Shown here piece after piece: positions 24,459-35,128 of a stretch of 64,000 bases of DNA. The DNA comes from Uranotaenia lowii. Lineage: Eukaryota; Arthropoda; Insecta; Diptera; Culicidae. The stretch covers positions 286,722,875 through 286,786,874 of the forward strand of contig NC_073693.1 of NCBI RefSeq assembly GCF_029784155.1, given 5' to 3'. Each line of letters begins with the position of its first letter. The first letter of the stretch is position 1. The notes under the pieces are model-generated. The model searched no databases. It was not told the DNA's origin and saw only the letters and a program-made list of their open reading frames with translations. Made by a program: the position numbers and the translations under genes.

Positions 24459-24918
24459 TTTTGTAAATTTATTTTCGGCATATCGGTGAAAAATTTAGAT
24501 TCATGGAGAAAGAATATCAGAATTAAAAATTGATGAAGCTGGATGTTGCGAGGTAAAGTATGGTGTACGTTAATAAATTTTCCTTGCAAAAATGTTCTTT
24601 CGCTCTTTTCATCATCCGTAAAATTTCTCCTCACTTTATCAATTTTCAATTCTGGAATTGTTTCTCCAAGAATACCAATTTGCACAGTTTTTGATAAATT
24701 TGCGATGACTTAAAGATCATTACGCATGAAAACACGATTTTGTTTTGTGAAAACTTTTTTTCACAATTTTTCTGAAATTAAGTTTGCTGCATACTTTTAG
24801 GGGTAAAACCATACTATTAAAAGTTGTAAAATCCGAAATCATAAAAAAAAATTTGGATGAAAGAAATTTCAATGTTGAAAACCGTGTGATGCAAAACAAT
24901 CAAAATGAGATTTACAAG
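24459..24918. other. Unique spacer between the two minisatellite arrays
   Basis: AT-rich unique sequence with no tandem structure. An apparent 77-codon minus frame (24452-24685) has no recognisable motif. The 3' part supplies the start of the artefactual frames that run into array 2. Confidence 0.6.
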
Positions 24919-25680
24919 ATTAAGAATTCAGATTCAGAATTCAGATTCAGAATTCAGATTCAGAATTCAGATTCAGAATTCAGATTCAGAATTCAGATTC
25001 AGAATTCAGATTCAGAATTCAGATTCAGAATTCAGATTCAGAATTCAGATTCAGAATTCAGATTCAGAATTCAGATTCAGAATTCAGATTCAGAATTCAG
25101 ATTCAGAATTCAGATTCAGAATTCAGATTCAGAATTCAGATTCAGAATTCAGATTCAGAATTCAGATTCAGAATTCAGATCCAGAATTCAGATTCAGAAT
25201 TCATATTCAGAATTCAGATTCAGAATTCAGATTCAGAATTCCGATTCAGAATTCAGATTCAGAATTCAGATTCAGAATTCAGATTCAGAATTCAGATTCA
25301 GAATTCAGATTCAGAATTCAGATTCAGAATTCAGATTCAGAATTCAGATTCAGAATTCAGATTCAGAATTTAGATTCAGAATTCAGATTCAGAATTCAGA
25401 TTCAGAATTCAGATTCAGAATTCAGATTCAGAATTCAGATTCAGAATTCAGATTCAGAATTAAGATTCAGAATTCAGATTCAGAATTCAGAATTCAGATT
25501 CAGAATTCAGATTCAGAATTCAGATTCAGAACTCAGATTCAGAATTCAGATTCAGAATTCAGATTCAGAATTCAGATTCAGAATTCAGATTCAGAATTCA
25601 GATTCAGAATACAGATTTAGAATTCAAATTCAGAGTTCAGATTCAGAATTCAGATTGAGAATTCAGATTTAGAATTCTGA
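24919..25680 (+). repeat. 13-bp minisatellite array 2 (same unit, same orientation)
   Basis: About 55 copies of the same GAATTCAGATTCA unit as array 1, with scattered single-base variants (for example at about 25180, 25204, 25242 and 25460) and a partial unit at about 25490. The 3' edge decays over 25600-25830. Because 13 is not a multiple of three and the unit has no stop in any + frame, two long open frames (starting 24784 and 24905) cross the array and read the same 13-residue peptide cycle. They are not genes. Confidence 0.97.
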
Positions 25681-27089
25681 TTAAGAATTTGGATTAAAGA
25701 TCAACCTGGAATTTGAAATTGGAACTTATATTCAAATATTAGACTAAGTGTTGTAACTCAAAATTCAAACTTTAGAATCAGAATAAGATTTCAGATTTAG
25801 TTTACAGAATGAGATTAATCATTTAATAGTCATATTACTTTCCCCTCCTTTTGTGGGAATTTTTCCTCTATGCATGGTTGAGCTCTAAAAAAGGTATCAT
25901 GCTAGGGCACGCGTCACGGCTATCCATCAATATTGTAGTTGGTTTTACTTATTCAGTAAAAAAAAAGCATAAAAAAACAGTAAGATTCGAACCGTGACCA
26001 GCAACGTGAAAGTTCTGGTTGCTACCACGGCACCATTTCAGCGTGTTATAAATCTTGGAAATTCTACTGTTTAAATACCATTCTTTCCATACATAAAATG
26101 AGCTCCTTACATACCAGTTCGCTTTTCCCCAAAAAAACGTATCAGGCATCATTTTTTTTATATTGAGATTGGAATTTTTCGTGTTTGAATATCTGAAATC
26201 ATACTTATATGATTCAGAGGGAAGGAATCTATCATGTATATTCTATATTATTTTATATATTTCCAAATATAATTTAAACTCTGTTAGAAAGGCTCCAATC
26301 CACTGTTAAGTGTATTAAATCGGGTTTTTATAATGTTATTGGTTATTTCTGGCCTATCATTTGATTTGATCAACTGTAAGTCGGTATCATGCAAACAAGG
26401 ACGACCACTGGAAAATATCTTTCAAAGTTTAATCAGTTGTAACTTTCAGTAAACATTGCTCAATGAACGATCACATTCCGTCATCTGAGCTCTAAGCTTT
26501 GAACGTTAATACACGGATAAAAAAGTCTACTAGTTGTTCTAAAATTCGCATGATTGCCTCTTCCATGCCACTGATTTTCAATTCAACATACCGTTTGGCT
26601 TGATCAACATCGATATCTACGAACAAATCAGGGTTGCTGTGAAGTTGTTTTGGCTATCGAAGATTTATCATCTGCTCATTGCTAATATAAACTAACATAT
26701 GGCGGATTTGACTATTTTATTCAGGTCAACTTCAGATTCATCCGCTTGGACATATACATATACGTTGTAGCGCGCATTCTTTGATCTCGGTATCCAAATC
26801 AATCACGTAAGTCATTTAATGTTTTTGAATATTTATGATGTTCTCTCGGTTGGAAAATAAAACAATTTTGATTTTGACAATTTTTTGAAATTTTGTTTCA
26901 GGGCCGGAGTGGCGTTTTCCGAGCAAGTCTCGAAAATTTTCCTTCTGGAAACGGCGGAGCAGCACCATAAATTAAATATATTGCATTGGTTTAAATAAAT
27001 AAATAATGCCACTGATGTAATACCTACACAGCAATTTTTTTGCTGTATTTTTTTTTGCTCAGAAATTAATACTCATCGCTTATCTCAAA
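25681..27089. other. Intergenic DNA with one tRNA-like sequence
   Basis: 25681-25830 is eroded minisatellite. The remainder is AT-rich with no gene. A short hairpin ACAGCAATTTTTTTGCTGT lies at about 27030. Confidence 0.4.
25975..26055 (-). ncRNA. tRNA-like sequence with B box and T-run
   Basis: On the minus strand GTGCCGTGGTAGCAACCAG (A-box-like) is followed by CACGGTTCGAATCTTACTG, whose GGTTCGAATC matches the pol III B box well, and then by a run of seven T that could end pol III transcription. The cloverleaf is not convincing, so a tRNA-derived SINE or pseudogene is more likely than a functional tRNA. Confidence 0.45.
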
Positions 27090-29375
27090 GGAGGCCAGTG
27101 CACAACTTTGCCGGGAACACCAAGTCCCTACGCACCATCTATTTATCGACTTCAAAGCCGCATACGACACGATCGACCGTAACAAGCTATGGAAAATCAT
27201 GGACGAGAACGGCTTTTCCGGGAAGCTGATCAGACTGATCAAGGCGACGATGGATGGAACGCATTGCTGTGTGCGGATATTGGGTGAATTGTCGAGTTCA
27301 TTCGAATCGCGCAGGGGGTTTCGACAAGGTGATGGTCTATCCTGCATGATGTTCAACGTGGCGCTAGAAGGTGTTATTCGACGAGCGGTGGGCGAAATAC
27401 GGGGCACGATTTTCAACAGATCTAGTCAACTTATTTGCTTTGCCGATGACATTGATATAGGGGCCGTTCACTAATTACGTAAGCACGATTTTGGAAATTT
27501 TCAACCCTCCCTCCCCCCCTGGTAAGACAAAGTAAGATTTTTCAAAACCCCCCCTCCTCCCCTAGTAAGATCTTACGTTTTTTATTCTTTGAGAAATTGA
27601 CCCGTTTTTTTCAAAAATAGCTTGAAAATATTAAAAACGTGACATACATGCTTCAAAGCAAAGCACTTTTTAAGTAAAATTAAAACAACTGTATTTGAAA
27701 AGCACAATCTATACAAAACAATAGATGAAATGTCATAAACGATTAAAGAAAACATTATTCAAGACATGTTTGGGGTAACAATAATTTTCAATAAATTTCC
27801 CCAATCGAATAAACAATATAAAATCTAAATTCCGATTTCAAAAAGAAAGATCAGGTTAGCTGAAGGTACCATACAAAAATTTGTTATGTTTTTTACCTGA
27901 AAATCATAAAAATCTTTTATAAAGTATATCATTCTATACTACTAGAATTGGGGCAAAAATGTTTGAAGATAATCACATTGTCAACTAACCTAAAAGCTCA
28001 GACTCATTCAGCGGTAAGCGATAAAGTTTTAGGAATTTTTTGGTAAATCTTTTGTAAAATTTAGAGTTGGTGGTGTCTATCATTGAAAAAACTGTCAAGA
28101 AATTGATTATTTAAAGCGCCTTATCTGGATGAAGTCATTTTCTAAAAATGATGAATTCAAATCGTGTTGTCACAACGCGCCATTTTCCTTGTTGTTTCTA
28201 TAAATTTTCCAATTAAAAAGATTGTTATGATGGAAAGCGAAAAGCGACGATCTTTTTTAACCATGTGATTTAGTGTTTTTGATGACATGTTGGTTTGAAT
28301 TTGTTCTCTATAAGTTTTATAGAACCTCAGTATTTTTTTTTATTAATTCAAAGACATTAAAAGATAAATAACATAATATAAAAATTAACCAACAAATAGG
28401 TAGTGAGTAAAAAAAACCTGAGTTATATGGTTTCGTATGGCTGTGGCTGTGATGAATTTTTAATGTAATATTTCTTACGTAAGATTTTTGGAAACCCCCC
28501 CCTACCCCCCTAGTAAGAGATCGTAAGCAAATGTGAAACCCCTCCCACCCCCCCTATGTGCTTACGTAATTAGTGAACAGCCCCATAGTCGGCAGATCAT
28601 CTGCGGCGGTGGAGGAGATCTACCGCAAACTGAAACGCGAAGCAGAAAGGATTGGATTGATGATTAATATGTCCAAGACGAAGTACATGCTGGCCTGCGG
28701 ATCCGAGACCGACCGAACCCGCTTGTCCAGTAATAACAAGGTCACAATCGACGGCGACGACCTGGAGATAGTCGAAGACTTTGTCTATCTCGGCTCACTG
28801 GTGACCGCAGACAATGACACCAGCCGTGAGATCCGGAGGCGAATTATCAGCGGAAGTCGTGCCTACTATGGACTCCACAAGCAGCTGCGGTCGAGAAGAC
28901 TTAGTCCTCGCACGAAGTGTAACCTGTATATGACGCTCATTAGACCGGTTGTTCTCTACGGGCACGAGACATGGATATTGCTCGAGGAGGACCTGCGTAC
29001 ACTCGGAGTATTCGAGTGACGAGTGTTAAGAACCATCTTTGGCGGCGTACAGGAGAACGGAGTGTGGAGGCGAAGGATGAACCACGAGCTCGCGCGAACC
29101 CAGTATCCAGAAGATGGTGAAGGCTGGCCGGATACCCTGGGCGGGACATGTTGCGAGAATGCCGGACGACTGTCCTGCAAAACAGGTGTTCGCTACGAAT
29201 CCGGTAGGAACAAGAAGAGCGGGGGCGCAACGAGCGAGATGGTTAGACCAAGTGGAGCGTGATCTGGCGAACGTGGGGTGCCCGAGGAAATGGAGAACGG
29301 TTGCCATGGACCGAGTGAATTATAGGAATTATGTTCGTCAAGTTATGTCGTGAGACGGAATACTATGTAAATAAA
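27090..29375 (+). mobile_element. RTE-like non-LTR retrotransposon, copy A (5'-truncated, interrupted, decayed)
   Basis: Copy A matches copy B at 33949-35115 almost base for base. Its reverse-transcriptase frame starts near 27100 (CREHQVPTH, then the catalytic FIDFKAAYDTIDR-type motif) and reaches FADDIDI at about 27440. There a 1125-bp inverted-repeat element interrupts it. The pol frame resumes at 28588 and runs to 29350, ending in an ATAAATAAATAA tail typical of RTE-type elements. It is dead: an in-frame TGA at 29017 replaces the CGA of copy B, and 11 bases present in copy B are missing near 29097, shifting the frame. The C-terminal WAGHVARMPDDCPAKQV motif identifies the family type. Confidence 0.9.
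27460..28584. mobile_element. Non-autonomous inverted-repeat DNA element inserted in RTE copy A, ATA target duplication
   Basis: The ends GGGGCCGTTCACTAATTACG (27460) and CGTAATTAGTGAACAGCCCC (to 28584) are inverse copies with one mismatch over about 27 bases. C-rich subterminal blocks (CCCTCCCCCCCT and similar) and AGTAAGATCTTACG-type words also recur at both ends. Comparison with the uninterrupted copy B at about 34306-34312 shows ATA at 27457-27459 repeated at 28585-28587, a 3-bp target duplication. No transposase frame is present. The 3-bp duplication fits several DNA-transposon superfamilies and does not decide between them. Confidence 0.93.
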
Positions 29376-29603
29376 TAAATAAAATAAATAACACAACATT
29401 TTGTGTAATATTTTTTTAAAATATCATAATTTTGGAAAAATGTAAATCATATTTCAATCACACTTTAATCACAAACTTATCTTTAATCGCTGTCATATGC
29501 CCCAGCATATGCCTCATATTGTTCAACATAGGCGCTGAATTGAAAATTAAATTCCAAGTTTTAAAGTATGTGCTGGGATTTTACTATCAGTAAACATTTT
29601 TCT
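29376..29603. other. AT-rich spacer
   Basis: No gene or repeat structure is supported, apart from a GTGCTGGGATT word (about 29567) whose inverse lies beyond the adjacent hairpin at about 30119-30129. Confidence 0.4.
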
Positions 29604-30162
29604 AGAAAAGAAAGTGCTTATTTAATTTTTGGCATTTCGGCGAGTTGTGAAAATTCAAGGTAGAATATTTTAGAAAGAACATGAAAGTATTATAGGTGGA
29701 AAGATCAAAGCTAGAGCGCTTTGGGTAGAAGAAATTGAATACTAAAAAGTAGCACGCATCGATAGAATTGGCTTAGCAATAGAACAGCACATGTGAGCGC
29801 TGCTTGGGTGATTTTTTGCCCGGTCGGACACAATCTCATGTGTTCGACCCGTCCGTGTTTCAATGTGGGTAGGAATGCGATGGGTTTCTTCATCGCTTCC
29901 TATCAACATTGAAACGGCGCGCGGCAAAGAATCACGCAAGTAGTTCAAAAGCTGTTCACAAAACAAAAGCCCTGGTCACATTTTCACCAACTATTCAATT
30001 TCTTCTACCCAAAGCGCTCTAGCTTTGATCTTTCCACCTATAATACTTTCATGTTCTTTCTAAAATATTCTACCTTGAATTTTCACAACTCGCCGAAATG
30101 CCAAAAATTAAATAAGAATATATCCCAGCGGCGATTAAAATAAGATAACAGAAAAGAAAGTG
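29604..30162. mobile_element. Foldback-type element with perfect 124-bp inverted repeats
   Basis: Positions 29617-29740 and 29993-30116 are exact inverse copies over 124 bases by my reading, separated by a 252-bp loop. A 13-bp direct repeat AGAAAAGAAAGTG lies immediately left (29604-29616) and at 30150-30162, so a target-site duplication bounding 29617-30149 is possible. An alternative is that the GCTGGGAT words at about 29570 and 30120 mark older, wider ends. The loop has no recognised gene. The lack of divergence between the arms implies a recent origin or gene conversion. Confidence 0.88.
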
Positions 30163-30979
30163 TGAACATAAATGTTACAATTGTAAATTAAGGGTCAATG
30201 TTCCGATTGATGTTACCTGAGACCGATACATGAGGACTAGCGACATCTAATAAATGTTAGTCCACTTACGAATTTGGTTTGAAACTTAGGTTGGTATTCT
30301 CACACACGATTTCAACACATTTTTGTTCGGGGCCCGTTGTCTGTTCTCTATGGTAATTTTTATTTCAGATGGAGCATGATGTCTAAGACTTGGCAAAAAG
30401 CGGCTGACCCACTAGCAGATATATTTTTTTTATAGAAATTAGCAATTCAAAATTGGCTGTGTATAGATCTAAGAACAATAATGTAAAAATGATCATGGAA
30501 TAAAGGACAAATTGGAGAAAATTTTCATAAAATCATTCAAAATTCAAAAGGATTTCCTAATAAGGCATGATTTGTAGGATGATTATTATCGAGAACATCA
30601 AATGAACTATCAAAAATGCAACACAAAAAGAAACTATCAAATTCCTCCATATCGATAGATTTTGCAAAAGCATTCAAATGTTTTTCACTGTCAAGGGCAT
30701 CTTTTTGTACGGACTTGTCTGTTGACGCTTTTACCACAGACAAACAGACAGAACACTTAGAACAAAATCGGCAGAATTTTTCGCAAAGTGATGGCATTGC
30801 CATCTGTTGCCGACATTGCCTATCAATAATTCCAAATAAAACAGTTTGATCCAAGGTCTTTTGATACACTGAATATATACACACCTTGGTTTGATCATGG
30901 TAGCTCATGCAAAAGTTAGGTGATTAAAACTCAAGCACAGCAACCAGTCAATTTATTGTTTACGTTTGGATATACATTA
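30163..30979. other. Intergenic DNA, no gene seen
   Basis: Overlapping frames of 77 (+, 30616-30849) and 123 codons (-, 30537-30908) occur over 30537-30908. The minus frame contains cysteines spaced FCRFCSKCSVC, but no family is recognised and no splice or promoter context supports a gene. It is left as a possible fragment. Confidence 0.3.
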
Positions 30980-31573
30980 CACTGATAAATCATTTCACAC
31001 ATTTTGCAATTTATTCCACACATTATCGGCAAATATATGGAGCTGTCAAAACGCTTTGTGGTTTTTACACACCATACAGATTCGAAATTTACACATTATC
31101 CGGATCAGTCTTTATAAGATGAAAGTGTGTGAAATCACACTTGTTGTTTTCTCAATCAATTTGGTGTCAACCATATTACGTCGAAGAATTTATACGGTTG
31201 GATCGTCGTCGTTCGGCAGAAACTTAAGAGGAGTTTTCAAAAACACAAAAAAAATATTTAGAATCCTCATTTAAATAAATAAAAGCACTTTAAAAATCAC
31301 CACCATTTCATTCGGTTCCAATCATTCATAAAAATAGCGGCCTTTTTCCATATTTCTTGATTTTACACATTTTCCTTTCTAAGCCTTCATTATTTCACAC
31401 ATTTTCCCGTTTTAAACGCTTTTTGCATAATGTGTGAAACGCTCACATTTCGTTTCTTAAGCGGTGTTTCACAAAAATGTGCAGCAGTACCTTCACACAT
31501 TTATTGTGTTGGTCTACTTATTTCCAAAATGTGTGAAATTGCACACACTAATGTGTGAAGTATTTTGTCAGTG
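30980..31573. mobile_element. MITE of 594 bp with CACTGA ends and TA target site
   Basis: The left end CACTGATAAATCATTTCACA and the inverse right end (TGTGAAGTATTTTGTCAGTG, ending 31573) are matched terminal repeats, with TA at 30978-30979 and 31574-31575. The word TTTCACACATTTT recurs many times inside in both orientations. TA duplication and C-initial ends fit a Tc1/mariner-derived MITE. No transposase. Confidence 0.8.
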
Positions 31574-32728
31574 TAGTGCGGTGAAAATAGTTTTTTAAGA
31601 TTAAAAACTGTGATTGAGATTGGAGGAAACACTGGCGGAACGAGCTTACCTGCTGAACCGGATTAAAAGGATCGAGATGACTACAAGATGGTGATTTGCT
31701 GAATGCCAAGAATTTTCATCCTAAACCTGTGGTTGGTACCGAAGGAGTCGTCAACTTTTGAGGAATTACCATGAATATGGAGGAACTGCGGGGTGAAAAT
31801 GTGAGAAAATTGTACGACTGGTACGACCAATTTATGAAACATTCGGATGGGATTTTGGAGCCGGTCGGACTGCTCCGAAAACATCACCCACCGGCAGTGG
31901 TGAAATTGCGACCGATATAGTCTGAACTGCAGCTGCCCTCAAGGCTTTCAGTTGCTTCTAGCGTTAAGAAGCAAAAAAAAGGAATTGGTAATTTTTTCTG
32001 ACGTATTTTTGAATGCGCTCCTTTCAATATATTTTATTTAGTTTCAGCCTGTCGGAATTTCCACGTTGAAAGTATTCCCACGTCGAGGAGCAGCTGACTA
32101 GTGCTACTATTACTGTCCATTCAGCTAAGGCTAAGGCAAGAAATAATAAAATGTTACCAAGAGGATTCTTCATAGGTCCACTTCCGGCGCTGCCTCGGTC
32201 CTTGGTTATATTCCATTCCCGATGACAATCGCGGGGGAACTTCTATTACTGCTGACAACTTTAATAAATTAAATTTTAATTTAATTTTTGCCATTTTTTT
32301 TTTAAATTTGTGCCGTGAATGATAGCAACAAACCACCCAAGTTACAAACCAACAACTTTTCAATTGAGGAGATGGGAATATCAGATTCAATCATATTACA
32401 AAATACTGATTTGTGTTGGAATAGATTTGAATAAAATTCAGTTTATCGATTTGTAAAATACTTTTCTTTACTTAAATATGTAAATAATTTGAAATGGTTT
32501 TTACAAGCGCTTGTGCGATTTAAATTGTTGGAGTTCCATCGATTAATTTTCGTTGATCTGCAGTGAAAATATCAAAAATAATTCTCAGACTAAGGCAATA
32601 CTGGAAATACTGGTCGCGTTTAGCGTAACTTTCTGGCTGGACTCGGTTGGTAAACTCGGAAATCACCAGGGAAAATTTCATGTAAATAAAAAGTGCCATC
32701 ATCAGTTTTCATGTGAGTTTTTCAGGTA
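31574..32728. other. Intergenic DNA, no gene seen
   Basis: A moderately GC-rich part at 31600-31970 has short frames only (68 codons at most). No family is recognised. Confidence 0.3.
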
Positions 32729-33581
32729 GGGGAACATGCCCTATTATGCGCCACCTAAGCGAATCGCTGATTTTCTATGTATTCCATGTACAAATTTTGT
32801 TAGAAATGGGTGTAATCGTTGAAGAAAAGTATTTTCTACAAATGCCTATGATTTTTTATTACTCAAATTGCTATAGTTGATTAAAAAACTTGATTTTTGA
32901 AAACCATATTTAAAGCCACAGAACAAAACTATGTTGCAAATACGCGCCGCTGTGTATTCAATATGCGCCTAGCAGCCGAACACACCCGAAAGCAGCCGAA
33001 GACCGAAAACACACCAATACTCACAGATACTTTGACTGAAAAGAAAATCGAAATGGACTAATCAAAATTTAAAAAAAAATGAAAAGTATATTTTTTGGGC
33101 TGAATTAACGCTCAAAATATGGTTTTAGACTTTTTGTTCATTTTCAATGAAAATTGGCCTTTTTGAAAAATTAATGCTATTTTCAGCCTACTACGATTGG
33201 CGCGTTATAACGAGCGCATGGGCCGTGATAGAACATACGCATAAAAAGCATACCATAGCGAGTTCAGTATGATTTTTTAGCATAAAATCATAGTTTAGAT
33301 TCTCCTTTAGCGATGTGTCAGAAAATTTTGTCTTATTCGTTTTTCTCTGCTTGGTGACACCTTATTGAAAGTGTTTTAAAATTTAGATCGAAATGAAGAA
33401 AAACCTAAATTGTGAAATTATCACTAAACAGGGGCACTTTAAGGAAAAATTCATACTTGCCGTGACCAATCACATCATTTAAAACAAATTGGTAATATTT
33501 TGCAGTCTTAAAATGTTTCAGATTCTTCAAAACAAAGGTGGCGCGTATTAGCCACATGGGGCGTTATATGAACTTTTCCCC
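32729..33581. mobile_element. Probable MITE with imperfect GGGGAA ends
   Basis: The left end GGGGAACATGCCCTATTATG and the right end (TTATATGAACTTTTCCCC to 33581) are imperfect inverse copies, about 60 percent over 27 bases, with TA on both sides. GCGCC- and GCGTTATA-type words recur inside. Boundaries are plausible but not certain. Confidence 0.5.
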
Positions 33582-33948
33582 TATCCTTCACTAGCGTGAG
33601 ACGAAACAAAAATTTCCCTGGAAGTCTGTCGCACTAACAAATGATTCCCGACTACAAGAATCGACCTTCATTTAAGGCTATGATCATTTAGTATCCGGGC
33701 ACTTTATTTCGGTGATAGCTACGTTACTAGAGCTCGGATATGTTAAACTTTAGCAGCGTTGTGTACGTTATGAAAAGGACTATCTTGCCTATTTTTGCCA
33801 GATTTTTAAGTTGATGTGTGTTTGAGATATAAACGATGCAAAAAGACACGGTAAAAATAATATTGCACAAATTTGTGCCTTTTGCGCATTTTGCGTCTCG
33901 AAAACTCTTCATTTTCGACCTGAAAACTCATAAACTGTTAATTTTTTT

Positions 33949-35115
33949 GGAGGATTTGCCGTGAACACCAAGTCCCTACGCATCATCTATTCATCGACTT
34001 CAAAGCCGCATACGACACGATCGACCGTAACGAGCTATGGAAAATTATGGACGAGAACGGCTTTTCCGGGAAGCTGATCAGACTGATCAAGGCGACGATG
34101 GATGGAACGCAGTGCTGTGTGCGGATTTCGGGTGAATTGTCGAGTTCATTCGAATCGCGCAGGGGGCTTCGACAAGGTGATGGTCTATCCTGCATGATGT
34201 TCAACGTGGCGCTAGAAGGTGTTATTCGACGAGCGGTGGGCGAAATGCGGGGCACGATTTTCAACAGATCCAGTCAACTTATCTGCTTTGCCGATGACAT
34301 TGATATAGTCGGCAGATCATCTGCGGCGGTGGAGGAGATCTACCGCAAACTGAAACGCGAAGCAGGAAGGATTGGGTTGATGATTAATACGTCCAAGACG
34401 AAGTACATGCTGGCCTGCGGATCCGAGACCGACCGAACCCGCTTGTCCAGTAATAACAAGGTCACGATCGACGGCGACGAGCTGGAGATAGTCGAAGACT
34501 TTGTCTATCTCGGCTCACTGGTGACCGCAGACAATGACACCAGCCGTGAGATCCGGAGGCGAATTATCAGCGGAAGTCGTGCCTACTATGGACTCCACAA
34601 GCAACTGCGGTCGAGAAGACTTAGCCCTCGCACGAAGTGTAACCTGTATATGACGCTCATTAGACCGGTTGTTCTCTACGGGCACGAGACATGGATATTG
34701 CTCGAGGAGGACCTGCGTACACTCGGAGTATTCGAGCGACGAGTGTTAAGAACCATCTTTGGCGGCGTACAGGAGAACGGAGTGTGGAGGCGAAGGATGA
34801 ACCACGAGCTCGCGCGCCTCTACGGCGAACCCAGTATCCCGAAGGTGGTGAAGGCTGGCCGGATACGCTGGGCGGGACATGTTGCGAGAATGCCGGACGA
34901 CTGTCCTGCAAAACAGGTGTTCGCTACGAATCCGGTAGGAACAAGACGAGCGGGGGCGCAACGAGCGAGGTGGTTAGACCAAGTGGAGCGTGATCTGGCG
35001 AACGTGGGGTGCCCGAGAAATTGGAGAACGGTTGCTATGAACCGAGTGAATTTTAGGAATTATGTTCGTCAAGTTATGTCGTGAGACGGAATACTATGTA
35101 AATAAAATAAAATAA
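33949..35115 (+). mobile_element. RTE-like non-LTR retrotransposon, copy B, with 13-bp target duplication
   Basis: TGTTAATTTTTTT occurs at 33936-33948 and again at 35116-35128, directly flanking the element. The 5' end begins GGAGGATTTGCCGTGAACAC. The first part is the inverse of sequence that lies just upstream of this point in copy C (intron of the SGS gene), and the rest reads forward, so the 5' end carries a short inversion. The 3' tail is GTAAATAAAATAAAATAA. The insertion splits the TA-flanked DNA element around it. Confidence 0.92.
34047..35084 (+). CDS. RTE-type reverse transcriptase, C-terminal part, intact frame
   Basis: An open frame of 345 codons; the same frame is open upstream to about 33955, adding the CREHQVPTHHL block and the catalytic FIDFKAAYDTIDR motif. 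Further motifs are GLRQGDGLSCMMFN (about residue 38), ICFADDIDIVGRS with the catalytic Asp pair (about 82), VYLGSLVTADND (about 153), a thumb-like segment, and a C-terminal WAGHVARMPDD and ARWLDQVERDL. The apurinic endonuclease domain is lost by 5' truncation. It has no stops, in contrast to copy A, so it is the younger or better preserved copy. Shadow frames on the opposite strand across this interval are not genes. Confidence 0.9.
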   Translation: MDENGFSGKLIRLIKATMDGTQCCVRISGELSSSFESRRGLRQGDGLSCMMFNVALEGVIRRAVGEMRGTIFNRSSQLICFADDIDIVGRSSAAVEEIYRKLKREAGRIGLMINTSKTKYMLACGSETDRTRLSSNNKVTIDGDELEIVEDFVYLGSLVTADNDTSREIRRRIISGSRAYYGLHKQLRSRRLSPRTKCNLYMTLIRPVVLYGHETWILLEEDLRTLGVFERRVLRTIFGGVQENGVWRRRMNHELARLYGEPSIPKVVKAGRIRWAGHVARMPDDCPAKQVFATNPVGTRRAGAQRARWLDQVERDLANVGCPRNWRTVAMNRVNFRNYVRQVMS

Positions 35116-35128
35116 TGTTAATTTTTTT

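Noticed and set aside
24784..25672. Two + strand open frames of 278 and 255 codons
   Set aside because: They run through the 13-bp minisatellite, which has no stop in any + frame; the product is only the repeat translated, with no start context or other domain.
23570..25680. CRISPR-like array
   Set aside because: Repeats are contiguous 13-mers without spacers, in eukaryotic DNA.
25975..26055. Functional tRNA gene
   Set aside because: A good B box is present, but no acceptor-stem pairing or plausible anticodon arm could be built.
27020..27050. Hairpin ACAGCAATTTTTTTGCTGT as a terminator
   Set aside because: A GC-poor short hairpin in eukaryotic intergenic DNA; more likely the fused ends of the ACAGCAAAAAA-type MITE.
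30537..30908. Zinc-binding protein (FCRFCSKCSVC) in a 123-codon minus frame
   Set aside because: Cysteine spacing does not match a known finger, histidines are not placed correctly, and no exon signals support it. Kept only as a remark.
34660..34993. Opposite-strand and shifted frames of 71-100 codons in RTE copy B (and the same in copy A)
   Set aside because: They are shadows of the reverse-transcriptase frame, identical in position in both copies.
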